Shown here piece after piece: positions 53,410 to 63,479 of a DNA stretch of 64,000 nt. The position numbers and the translations under genes were made by a program. Under the pieces are notes generated by a model. It did not search any database. It was not told where the DNA came from and saw only the letters and a list, made by a program, of their open reading frames with translations. How positions within the stretch are numbered: the stretch's first letter is position 1; every line of letters starts with the position of its first letter. Source of the DNA: Craspedostauros australis (taxonomy: Eukaryota > Bacillariophyta > Bacillariophyceae > Mastogloiales > Achnanthaceae); assembly GCA_026770025.1 (NCBI GenBank), contig JAMXDE010000014.1:744001-808000 (forward strand), written 5' to 3'.

Positions 53410-53865
53410 TTACTCCGAAGTGATCATGGAGTAGGCGAGAGCGCCGGTGGAATACAAGGAGATGAACAGTCCCACGTACTTAATTGGGCCACCCTTCATG
53501 TGGCGAGCCGTCTTGACATCCAACTTCGTGTCGGTGTATCCCATCTGGTAGAGCTTGCCGCCGAGGAAGTAGAAGATGGTGCCGATGGCGCAGGCGTATG
53601 GATGCTTCAACCCTCCCAACAATGTCATGGCGACGTACTGGCTCAAACCTTCGAGGAAGTTCTGGTGAGATCGCTGGACGCGGTTGAATTCATCTGCCTT
53701 CTCGTGCACGCCTGGGACGGCGTAGAGGTTGGGGTATTGCACATTGAGGCGGGAGCGGGCTTGCATGACAGGTCCCGCGAGCATGATGTTGGCAATGAGG
53801 GGGCCGATGCCAGCGCCGAGGACGACCCAGCCGTAGGCAGAAGGAATATCGAGAGTGAAAGTCAT
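53410..53865 (-). CDS. Microsomal glutathione S-transferase 3-like MAPEG protein
   Basis: Membrane enzyme of the MAPEG superfamily that conjugates or reduces lipid peroxides with glutathione. The ATG at 53865 gives 151 residues, the usual MGST3 length (about 150). The open frame upstream is leader-like. Seen: FTLDIPSAYGWVVLGAGIGP at helix 1, RSRLNVQYPNLYA (the VxYPxxYA-type MGST3 block), the hallmark FNRVQRSHQNFLEGLSQYVA at helix 2 with the catalytic-region RxQRxHQN, and PYACAIGTIFYFLGGKLYQMGY at helix 3. A final hydrophobic helix follows near YVGLFISLYSTGALAY. It has no plastid presequence and probably sits in the ER or outer mitochondrial membrane. The upstream neighbour SLC4 gene is on the same strand but over 1 kb away. 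Confidence 0.94.
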   Translation of the reverse strand: MTFTLDIPSAYGWVVLGAGIGPLIANIMLAGPVMQARSRLNVQYPNLYAVPGVHEKADEFNRVQRSHQNFLEGLSQYVAMTLLGGLKHPYACAIGTIFYFLGGKLYQMGYTDTKLDVKTARHMKGGPIKYVGLFISLYSTGALAYSMITSE

Positions 53866-54944
53866 TTTGGTAGAATGGTTGTGGTGATTGTTTCGGATGG
53901 GGGGTAGCTCGTACGATGAGGGTATTTTGAGTATTATGATGCGAGGTTGGTTGCGAGAGGACGTATGGTATCTGCGTTTGTGCTTTTGAGAGCATCTGTG
54001 GTCGTGATCGGCTGTGTGGACTGTGCCGCGCGAGGTGAATCTTTGGGGTTGCTGCGTCGCGTTGGCCAAACACGAACACGCAGACGCTCGAGGCAGTTGG
54101 ATTTCCACAATTGTTCCAGACAGTTCTTTTGGTTGCTGGCAATTCTGCCGCAATGAACACAAAAGAAGTTTCGCGATGAAACCAAACAAAATGAAGAGTC
54201 AGGGCAAAATAGGTTATTATTTTCTTTTTGGATGAGGCGGAGCTGAAACACGTTTGTCAACAATGCCATCAACAACATCATTGCCTGCTTGTGGAACTCC
54301 ACTGAACAGCGCTACTCGTCTGGTTCGAGGGACTGAGTGCATTCCACATCTAACGTTGTCGCAGCATGCAACGTAGTCAGTCTCGTCCGGTTCGATTCAA
54401 GGATAATGAACGACGAAACAAGATCGTGTCGCTTCCACACGCGCATTCTCACCCAATCCCAGGAAGATACGACCACAGAGATGCACCTCCTGCATGGGAG
54501 GGAGGCCAACCGAACGGATGCGGCATCGCTGACAAGCAGAGCAAGATGGGAGCCCATGTAGAGACCTCGTATCATACTCTTCTCTACAGAGCACTCATAC
54601 ATGCTTACATGCTTGCTGTCTTCCTCTCCATGAAACCACAAACCGCAAACAGCAGGCATCGCGTTCTGCTCTACACACACCAGCAGTCCGTGGCAGCATG
54701 CTGCATCTCAATGCGGTGGTGTCAACCGTCTCTCAAATCATTAGCGCAGAGAGACAGAGAGAGAGACAGAGAGAGAGCGACGCTGTACTTCACATGAAGG
54801 CTGTGCGGGCACTCTTACTTGAATACTCTGATAATACTCTTATATGCATGCGTTATGAAATGATGGAATCGATCCTTTGGGAGTTGCGGAAGGCGGGGAG
54901 CGCCCTGCGACAATCCAGGCACGTTCCTGCTCGCGCTCCTACTC
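53866..54944. other. Intergenic between MGST3 and the first SLC4 gene
   Basis: It holds the MGST3 promoter side and the SLC4 3' region. A GAGAGACAGAGAGAGA-type purine run lies at about 54749-54779. A TTCGATTC tRNA B-box look-alike near 54390 lacks a pairing stem. No gene is seen. Confidence 0.5.
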
Positions 54945-57077
54945 CTACTCATCAGCGCTGTCGCTGCTGCTCTCCATGGAGCTGAGGCGCTTCGATTCCT
55001 CGTACATGCGGACGGATTCCTCTCTCGCCTCAGTCCATTGCTCGATGCTCTCGTCCTCGCCGTCCAACAACAGGAGCTCCCATCCCTCAAAGAAGCATGG
55101 GAGCAGGTAAAGGCGCGCCGGGATGCAAAGCAAGGTCATCAATGGGAAGATGATGGCGACCGCCTTCACGTTCTGCACCAGGAACACCAAAGCGAAGAAG
55201 CCGATCTGGAAGATTGTGTACATGTGGATGCGCCTCTTCTCCATGTGCTCGGTGTAGGAGTTCTTGGCGTACTTGGATGGCTGCTGGAAGAAGAGGAGGA
55301 AGCGATTCCAGAACTGGATGTTGGGCAAGCTGGAGAGACCCATGAAGAGGAACACTCCGTACAGCACTGGAAGCGGGAGGAGCTTGAGGACGTTGAGGAC
55401 CAGGAGAGACAGCCCGACCATGAGATGGGAGAAGAACATGGTGAGGCGGGTCTCCTGTACCTCGAGGAAGTTGCCGTCACGGTCCTTGTCGGCCAGGGCA
55501 TTCAGGTGGATGATGCATGGAACGGTGGTGGCCACCAGCCATGGCAGTCCCAGCAGGCCGTTGACGAAGTTGAAGAATCCATTGAGGCACAGATCGTAGT
55601 TGTACGCTTCTCCGTGCTTCAAGTTGTGGCTCTTGTGGTTGATGAGATGCCACGTGATGCCGTTGTCAAGGTAGCAAAGCACGAAGGCAAGGATGGCAGG
55701 ACCGGCCGCCATGATGGGAATCCAGTTCTTTCCATTGAGGTCGCCAAAGTCAACCAACCATGATCGTGTTCCAGCGGCCTCGGCCTGACCTTCGCAGTCA
55801 TCCGGGAAGAAGGTGTTGCAGGAGGAATCGCAGCAAGCGAAAGTCGGTTCGATTTCATCTGGGACGCTGAGCGACTCGGTTTCGACGTGCTCGAAGATGA
55901 GCTCCCTGACGAGAGTCCACACGACGACCGACAGCGTGACGGAGAAATCATGGATGGACGTGCGGATGCCGTCGTTGCAGAAGAATGGCGAATGACGGAA
56001 TCCACGGAAGAAGAAGATCAAGGAGGTGGTTCCAAGTCCGAGGATCACGCTCAGGAATCCAGTGGAGATGTAGCTGTAGTCTGGATCCTCCTCCTCGAGC
56101 TCTGTGTGCGATTCGTGGTCAGGGTTCATGTAGTGGAGAATGCCGACGTCGCTGAATGGATCACCGATGGCGTCCATCACGAAGATGCTGACGATGAGGA
56201 GGGCGAAGATTTCATCCGTGAAGCGGGTGGCCAATCGCACGTATCGGGTGAGGTCGAAGAAGCCGGCGATGAGGGTGTAGGCGAAGAGCCACACGCTGAC
56301 CCATGCGTTGAAGGTGAGGAAGGGAACATCGAGGGACTTGGACATGTTGTAGATGACGGTGGAGAATGCGAGGACCGGGCCGGTGGATCCGATGATGCAG
56401 GTGGGCATTCCGCCGATGAGACTGTAGACGACACCGACCCAGGCTGTGGCGATGATGGTCTCGATGGCGCCGATGTTGTTTTCGGTTGCCTTTCCGTAGA
56501 CGGCTCCGAAGGTGAGAGTGGGAGCGATGACGGAGATGAAGACAAGGAAGGTGACAGCGATGGTCTTCTGGTTGAAGTTGGTCATTTCCTGTTGAATGCA
56601 TGGTTAATGCATGGTTGGTAGATGGTCGGTCGGTTGGTGGTGGTTGCGGTGCAATGGGTATTTGGGTGGTGAGCGATGCAAGATGATGAAGACGAAGATG
56701 AAGGTGGTGGGAGTTGGTGAGTGAGGATGTGAACGAATGCATGGGGGGCGAGTGACAGCAGAGCCATTGTATACATGCGATGTGCGATGTGAGATGTCCG
56801 ATGTGCAACACGAGAGCACATATGAGACTAACATGTGTTTGTAATCGCACACTACTCTCTGGTACCAGTATGCATCAGGACGTACCTCCACCCAATGGGT
56901 TCCGACGGTGCGCTTGATGTCGTTGACGATACCACGTCCCCACATCTGCGGTTCATCCATCGTGACCTTGCCTGCACCTTCGATGAGGTCGGCGTTGGAA
57001 GGGAGGCGCAGCATGTTGTCGACCTTCTTTGGTCCGTCACTGCCGTCGCCGTTGTTGTTTTTGATATCCTTGCTCAT
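54945..57077 (-). CDS. SLC4-family bicarbonate/anion transporter, copy A
   Basis: Membrane transporter expected to bring HCO3- into the cell (or between compartments) for the carbon-concentrating mechanism. Exons 56886-57077 and 54945-56588. The intron of 297 bp (GTACGT..CAG) joins HWVE to EMTNFNQKT in phase 0. Product about 611 residues. The N-terminal exon is cytosolic, with EPQMWGRGIVNDIKRTVGTH. The membrane core carries the SLC4 signatures: VIAPTLTFGAVYGKAT, SLIGGMPTCIIGSTGPVLAF, then FDLTRYVRLATRFTDEIFAL (the FD..YV.YVTRFTEE-type block). LPLPVLYGVFLFMGLSSLPN and the QFWNRFLLFF helix lie in the C-terminal half, and the tail is acidic and Ser-rich. A Cys-rich loop FACCDSSCNTFFPDDCEGQA lies between helices. 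It lacks the large cytosolic domain of animal SLC4 proteins. No plastid presequence. It is a tandem partner of copy B. Confidence 0.93.
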
Positions 57078-57534
57078 GTTGACTTGGCGGTGGTGTCTGT
57101 TTTTCTTTCGATGTGATTGTTGCTGCTGCTGCTGCTGTTGTTTGGTTTGGTTCGAAAACGAAATTGTGAGATCGATTGGGTCTCTTCGGAGTTTGGTCCC
57201 GCTGACCGTGCCGCTTGTATTAATACATACTGGGAATGCCGCCACTAATAATACAAGTACCAACCCGTGCTTGTGATCCCTGCCTGTTCATGAATTCATG
57301 ATCCAGAACGGCTGATAGGATGATGATGATGATGACGACAGCACTGATGGCATGATGCGAGTACCGTCATCATCAGCATCGACGTGCGTATCTGTACCAT
57401 CTCAAGTGCAACCACAATTCCAGGGAAACTTAATCCGCTTTGGCGACTGCAACAGGTATGGAGGATGCGAATCCATGAAGATCAGCACGACAGTGCCTGT
57501 TTGCATACCAATGGGTAGATCGATATGGAGATCG

Positions 57535-57540
57535 TGACGT
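57535..57540. promoter_or_regulatory. Single TGACGT (half-CRE) upstream of SLC4 copy A
   Basis: TGACGT lies 458 bases upstream of the copy A start codon. It is a single hexamer and could occur by chance; it is listed because of the CRE cluster further upstream. Confidence 0.35.
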
Positions 57541-58281
57541 ATGCAAGGATGCGGATGAGACAACCGGAAGACAATCAAGACACCCGAGATGAACGATGAG
57601 CACAGAATGCGGAATATTCGTGAATGAGGGCAGTGGAGACGAGATGAGAAAGGGATGAGGAAAGGAGAGGGAAGGAAAGAGGAGCAAGAAGAGTGGAGAG
57701 AAGCGAAGGGTGGAATGACACCAAACGAGTAAGTACCGGTACGGTACCATGCGGTAAGGCAAGTTGGGGCATTCTTCACATCTTTGGTTACCATGTCAGA
57801 GCATCAACCACCACCACGTTGCCATTGCGAGTAGGTACTCGCATGTGGTCTGTCTCCACATCGGCACCAAGGGAGAGAAACAGCCCGAACAAGCCACACA
57901 ACCTACATGAGCAGGTATCTTCCTTCGAAACAAACAATCCAGAAGCTGGAGGTCACAAGTTTGGATTCAGTGATGAAGTGATGAAGCGACGGAGTGGCGA
58001 GGGAACAATCGAAATTCAATGCCACGTGTCCCAGAGTCTCCATGTCTGCATGGCAGTGCGAGACAGCGTTGACATCTTCAACATCCTCCGCAAGGTGGAC
58101 CGGCTGAACAAATAGTCTCTTGTCCGGGATCTCTTTTTGTGGTCGCTCTTGAGATGTGATGGTGTGATGGTGTGTTGGTATGTTGGTGTGTCGCGAGTGT
58201 GCTGTTCGCAGACACGACACGGAAGGTTCCTGTTGTTGGAGTTTCTGTTTCGGAAGTGAAAATGTGAGGAAGTGAGAGCGA

Positions 58282-58318
58282 TGACGCCACAGATGACGTC
58301 ACGGATGGTGTGACGTGA
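58282..58318. promoter_or_regulatory. Cluster of three CRE-like elements upstream of SLC4 copy A
   Basis: Within 37 bases lie TGACGCCA (58282-58289), the perfect palindrome TGACGTCA (58294-58301) and TGACGTGA (58311-58318). In Phaeodactylum tricornutum TGACGT/ACGTCA elements upstream of the carbonic anhydrase genes are CO2/cAMP-responsive and bound by a bZIP factor. The cluster is about 1.2 kb upstream of the copy A start and about 600 bases past the copy B stop. Confidence 0.55.
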
Positions 58319-58717
58319 CCGAGGGAGGCTTCTCGTTCTTTCCGCTTCTCTTCTCACATTTCCTCTTCTGTTTCCATCGTCTGTTTGTGCTTTGCACTTT
58401 GCACCTCCGGCGATCATGTCAGGTGGGCTTTGTACCAGTAGTAGTATGATTGTGTACTATTCTATTGTATAATAGTATGGTATTATATTATATTTCTCTA
58501 TTCGTGAGATATATTATCGTACCTCGTTCTCGTGCCATCGAGCGCAATCCATGAAGTCATCTCTTGTCTGTTTTGTGGAGGGGAAGATTTGGTCACCATC
58601 AGGTTCGGGCATGCCGAATCCACGACAACATCGAAGTGTTCAACACTGTGCCCCAACCAAAGACATGCTACACACGTGTGGGGATGTTGGATCGTTCTTC
58701 ATTCTATGTATTCACTA

Positions 58718-58720
<3 letters not shown>

Positions 58721-58749
<29 letters not shown>
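58721..58749. repeat. CT dinucleotide microsatellite
   Basis: An uninterrupted CT run of about 14 units, 170 bases downstream of the SLC4 copy B stop codon on its coding strand (read there as GA). Confidence 0.9.
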
Positions 58750-58919
58750 GAGTTTTATATATGTACAGTCATAAGCATGTACGGTGTATCTTTCGTTCTT
58801 TCGCTCTTCACATTGATGTATGGTCTGCACGCATGCTGCTTGATGCCGGTGCGCGCAAGCTGGAAAATTGATTGATGTCGATTGCGGACCGGAGTGTCCA
58901 CGGCTTCGGCATAAAGAGC

Positions 58920-61054
58920 TTATGCGTGCTGCTCATCGACACCGTCACCGCTCGCGGAGTCGCTCTCCTCCATCATGCTCATTCTCTTGGACTCCTCGTA
59001 CATGAACACGCTCTGTTCCTTGGCTTGCAGCCACTCTTCAATTGGCTCGTCCTCGCCGTCCAACAGCAGAAGCTCCCAGTCTTCGAAGAAGCGGGGCAGC
59101 ACGAAGAGACGTCCTGGGATGCACAGCATCGTCATCATGGGAAACACGATGGCGACCGCCTTCACGTTCTGGACGGTGAAGACCAGCGAGAAGAAGAGGA
59201 TCTGAAGGATGGTGTACATGTGGATGCGGCCCTTCTCCATGTGCTCGGTGTAGATCGTCTTGGGGTACTTGGATGGTTGCTGGAAGAAGAGGAGGAAGCG
59301 GTTCCAGAATTGGATGCCATTGAGACTGGAGAGACCCATGAAGAGGAACACTCCGTACAGGACTGGAAGCGGAAGGAGCTTGAGGACGTTGAGCACCAGG
59401 ATGGACAGACCGACCATCAAGTGGGAGAAGAAGAGAGTCAATCGGGTCTCCTGCACCTCGAGGAAGTTGCCGTCACGGTCCTTCTCGGCCAATGCGTTGA
59501 GATGGATGATGCATGGGACGGTGGTGGCGACCAACCATGGGAGACCGAAGGCACCGTTGACGAAGTTGAAGAATCCGTTGAGGCACAGATCGTAGTTGTA
59601 CGCTTCGCCGTGCTTCAGGTTGTGACTCTTGTGCTGGATCAAGTGCCATGTGATGCCGTTGTCGAGGTAGCAAAGAAGGAAAGCGAGGATGGCAGGACCA
59701 GCAGCTGCGAAGATCACCCAAGTCTTTCCGTTCAAATCACCGAAGTCGACCAACCAGGATCGTGTTCCGGCGGCCTCAGCCTGATCTTCGCAGTCATCTG
59801 GGAAGAAGGTGCGGCACGAAGAATCGCAGCATGCGAAGGTTGGCTCGAATTCATCTGGGACGCTCAATGATTCTGTCTCGACGTGATCGAAGATGACCTG
59901 CTTGACGAGGGTCCACACGACGACCGACAGTGTGACGGAGAAATCATGGATGGATGTGCGGGTGCCGTCGTTGCAGAAGAATGGAGAATGACGGAATCCA
60001 CGGAAGAAGAAGATCAGCGAGGTGGTTCCAAGTCCGAGGATCACACTCAGGAATCCGGAAGAGATGTAGGCGTAGTTTGGATCTTCCTCCTCGAGTTCCG
60101 TGTGAGAGGCATGATCTGGGTTCATGTAATGAAGAAGTCCAACGTCGCTGAATGGATCACCGATGGCGTCCATCACGAAGATGCTGACGATGAGGAGGGC
60201 GAAGATCTCGTCGGTGAAGCGAGTGGCGAGCTTGACGTATCTGGTGAGATCGAAGAATCCAGCGATGAGGGTGTAGGCGAAGAGCCACACACTGACCCAT
60301 GCGTTGAAGGTGAGGAAGGGAACATCGAGGTTCTTGGAGAGGTTGTACACGACGGTGGAGAATGCGAGGACCGGACCGGTGGATCCGATGACGCAGATTG
60401 GCATTCCGCCGATGAGACTGTAGACGACACCCACCCAGGCGGTTGCCATGATGGTCTCGATGGCACCGATCTGGTTGTCGGTTGCCTTTCCGTAGACAGC
60501 TCCGAAGGTGAGGGTTGGGGAGATGACGGAGATGAAGACGAGGAAGGTGACAGCGACGGTTTTCTGGTTGAAGTTGGTCATTTCCTGTTGAATTCATGGT
60601 GAATGGTGGGTAGTTGATTGATGTTGGTTGATTGGTTGATAGTTGGTGGTCAAAGTGGGGTGAATGAGTGTGAGAAGAAGCGAACGTTGGCGGTGATGGT
60701 GGTGGTGGTAGACATGGCAGCGCTAGTGATCAAGAGATGCCAATGAGTGCATGCCAATGAACACCATATATTCGTAGTGCAGTGTAGTACAGTACAGTAC
60801 GGTACCAATACATTGCAGTACCCGCTCGGTTCTACTCCATTCTACGTTGCTGTGTTCGAACGTACCTCCACCCAGTGGGTTCCGACGGTCCTCTTGATGT
60901 CATTGATGATGCCGCGCCCCCACATCTGTGGTTCCTCGTGATGGCCTTGGCTCACTCCGGCCATGAGCTCGGCGTTGGATGGCATGGACTTGAGACTGCG
61001 GGACGTCATGTTCGTCACTGTCTTGTTGAGTTCTTTCTCGCCTTGGTCGGTCAT
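58920..61054 (-). CDS. SLC4-family bicarbonate/anion transporter, copy B
   Basis: Tandem paralog of copy A with the same function expected. Exons 60866-61054 and 58920-60584; the intron of 281 bp (GTACGT..CAG) sits at exactly the same codon boundary (HWVE/EMTNFNQKT). Product about 617 residues. The last 24 residues of exon 1 match copy A except Ile for Val (EPQMWGRGIINDIKRTVGTH), while the first 39 are unrelated in detail (MTDQGEKELNKTVTN), so the cytosolic N-terminus has diverged. Most membrane helices are near-identical; differences cluster in loops, in the C-terminal tail and in helix faces such as WVIFAAAGPAILAFLLCYLD. The Cys-rich loop is kept (FACCDSSCRTFFPDDCEDQA). No plastid presequence. 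CRE-like elements lie 326-446 bases upstream of the start codon. Confidence 0.93.
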
Positions 61055-61379
61055 GGTGATTGTCGCGTTTCTTGTTTGGCTTTGTCAAGACGGAGAGCGA
61101 TGTGGCTTTCGATGATTGCGGGTTGCCGTTTTGCTGTTGTTGCCTTTCTGATTTTATGAGGATTGGAGATGTGGAGGAAGAGGACGAAGATGAGGACAGA
61201 GAGGAAGAAAGGGCGAGGGAGAGGTTCTGATTTCATGGTTGTGGTTGTCCGAAGCAGTACCCGCAGTCGTCGAGTGGCGTACAATTCTGTGTTGATGTTC
61301 CTCTGGAGTGTGGCGTGTTGATTTGGTGAATGGATTTTGCGAGTTTCTGCGCAGTTTGGCACGATTTTGTGTTGTGATG

Positions 61380-61500
61380 TGACGTGACGTGTTCTGTTGT
61401 GGCACAAAGATCGCCGAGTGTCGTTTTGGTTGAGGGCGTGACGTCAGGAGTCTCCACGCAGTCCTAAGTCGCAGTACCCAACTTGTGGCGCGTGACGTCA
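61380..61500. promoter_or_regulatory. CRE-like element cluster upstream of SLC4 copy B
   Basis: Four TGACGT cores in 121 bases: an overlapping pair TGACGTGACGT (61380-61390) and two perfect palindromes TGACGTCA at 61439-61446 and 61493-61500. They lie 326-446 bases upstream of the copy B start codon. Such elements respond to CO2 and cAMP in diatom carbonic anhydrase promoters. A perfect 8-base palindrome is expected about once in this whole window by chance. Confidence 0.65.
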
Positions 61501-62213
61501 CGAGGGCTTGAACATGCGTGCGTGGCGTAACGATTGGGACAAACCGATGATGTGGGAGGATTGAACTTGCATTTTGAGAGACAACCGGTACTCAACTTGT
61601 CTGCTCGAGTTGTGAGTCACGAAGGTAAACAAGGTAGGACATTCGGTATTGAACTGTCGACGTGGACACGTTGAACAGAACGAAACAGCGTTGATGACAC
61701 GTCTGGCGCGACTGTTGTGTCCAAGGTGAATGTTCTGCAAATGAAAACAATCGTCCTGCCGTCCTCAGAACAGACCTCGTATCGGAGTTCTTTTCGGATG
61801 TCAGAACAGAGGACGTGGTATACGAGAACACACAACACTCGAGTCTCAATGCTCTACACTCACAACACCAATCCCGTACGACACGAACACACCATTCCCG
61901 TTTGAAAGTAAAGTTTTTTCATTTATTTACCTTGACTTTCGTTCACTTTCGGTTCGTTGTTGTTGGGGCGCATCGAATTCGATCTGGTGACACAGGCGTA
62001 GCAGCTCTCAGATCCTTGCGATTCCTTGAACTTCGCCGGCGTGGATTGATGTCGTTGCCTGCCTTTTGTGGCGTTGCTCACAAGCACATACGTACGAGTA
62101 CGAGGGCGCAGAGACCAAATGCTTGTCGTACGACTATGCTCGCACGGCGCGCAGCTCGCGGTCGTGATGTGTGACATTTGCGTGGTCGACGAGTGTATGA
62201 GTGTATGTGTCTG

Positions 62214-62235
62214 CTCTACTCTACTCTACTCTACT
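62214..62235. repeat. CTCTA pentanucleotide repeat
   Basis: Four tandem CTCTA/CTACT units in non-coding DNA between SLC4 copy B and the Alba-domain gene. Confidence 0.8.
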
Positions 62236-62402
62236 ATGCCGATTTACTGTCAATTACGATGCTCTTATTACTATCCTATCTCGCGTCAGATGCCGCGTCA
62301 TGTTGTTGATATTTATGGATGTTGCATGAACCCAGATGGGCAAGACTTTGGGAAGAAGAGCAACGATCCGATGCCAGGGCGCGGCAGGAGGGAAGCTCAG
62401 CT

Positions 62403-63479
62403 TTATTCGGCATCTCTCAGCAAATCTACCGTGTCAGGCGCAGGTCCGGAGGTAGGATTCTCTTGCAACCACCTTTCGTACATCTCCGTCCGTCGAATCG
62501 TTATCGCTATCCTTGCCCGTTTCAGTTCTCGTCTGGATGACCCTGATTTCTTGGATCTTCTGGATGGAGGAGGTGGAGCAGAGTGCGGATGTGACACGGG
62601 CCCACCCACGCCAGGCATTGGCATCATTGGGTTCGAGAGCATCGGCGGTGGCTGCCCCATGACTGCGTGCATGTGCGGGTGGGGATACGGCAATCGGCTC
62701 ATCGCCATGGAGGAAGGATCCATCGAAGCCGTGGTGGTCGCTGTTGCCACGCTGTCCATGTCATCGAAAGCAGGCCCGGGATGCATCTGTTGGTGTATTT
62801 GCTGCTGTTGTTGTTGCTGATGTTGCTGGACTTGATGCTGACCTCGCTTTGGTTCCACCGACACGTATGATGTTTGGATTCTGTTGTGTGGTGTGGACGG
62901 AGAGATGCGACAGAGATGGACAAAGAGAGAGAGAGAATGAGAGCGGACGAGTGGAATCAGCGTAGAAACGTCAATGCAAGTGTTGGTGCCAGTTCGATGT
63001 CACCGAGCCGTTCGTGCAAATAACAGTATTTTTGGGAGCTAGAGACGGGGCAACCCTTCCAACACACAACAGAGCTGTCTGCCGGTGAAGTGCGTCATGT
63101 GCGATAGCACTCTACAGATATGGCGTGCAGATAGCAACCCGATGGCGCACCACAACGGCGCACGCCAATATGCAACTTACCGCACTATCGTTGCGAGCTG
63201 GGATCGTTCCAGCAAGTCAGCAGTGTCCAGTGCCGACACGATGGCTCCCTCCAGAGCTGAAAGATCGCATTCGGCGTCCACTGCCAAGAACTTTTTGGCA
63301 AGGTTGAAGTAGGCGGTGGGTCCCTTGGATGCGCTGACGGCAATAACCTGACGTTCTTGATGCTCCCCTGGGATCTGTGAAGCAGTGGCAGGCATTGCAG
63401 GAGGATTCGCGTACAATGGACCCATGTTTGCATTCGGTGGGATTGGCGTGTTCATATTCATGCTGAGATTGAGATTCAT
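62403..63479 (-). CDS. Alba-domain nucleic-acid-binding protein with a disordered insertion
   Basis: Probable RNA/DNA-binding protein. Exons 63181-63479 and 62403-62880; the intron of 300 bp (GTAAGT..CAG) joins ATIV-R-IQTSYVSVEP in phase 2. Product 258 residues. An Asn/Pro/Met-rich start (1-45) precedes the Alba fold: RQVIAVSASKGPTAYFNLAK (strand 1 and helix 1 start), CDLSALEGAIVSALDTADLL (the LSALG.AI..VV..AE.L block of Alba proteins) and TIVRIQTSYVSVEPKR (strand 3). The final strand LKRARIAITIRRTEMYERWL follows only after about 100 residues of Gln-, Met-, His- and Pro-rich sequence (about 113-214), so the loop between the last two strands is hugely enlarged. An upstream in-frame ATG at 63581 would add 34 leader-like residues. 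Family call is by motif recognition. Confidence 0.82.

Larger units (their letters stand above)
57078..58919. other. 1.8-kb upstream region of SLC4 copy A
   Basis: It holds the leader of copy A (GCT/CTG trinucleotide run about 57119-57140), a TGACGT element (57535-57540), the CRE cluster at 58282-58318, a CT run (58721-58749) and the 3' end of copy B. A 140-codon plus frame (57693-58115) has no recognisable features and is not called. Confidence 0.55.
61055..62402. other. 1.35-kb upstream region of SLC4 copy B
   Basis: It contains the CRE-like cluster (61380-61500), a GTACGAGTACGAG motif (62092-62104) and a CTCTA pentanucleotide run (about 62214-62235). The right end is the 3' region of the Alba-domain gene. 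No gene is seen. Confidence 0.55.

Noticed and set aside
54375-54410. GGTTCGATTC resembling a tRNA B box
   Set aside because: The flanking bases do not form a T stem and no A box or acceptor stem fits upstream.
58872-60602. Long plus-strand frames (332 and 239 codons) opposite SLC4 copy B, with counterparts opposite copy A
   Set aside because: They are shadows of the SLC4 exons; they recur in both copies only because the sense proteins are conserved, and they are Glu/Asp/Val/Gly-rich without motifs.
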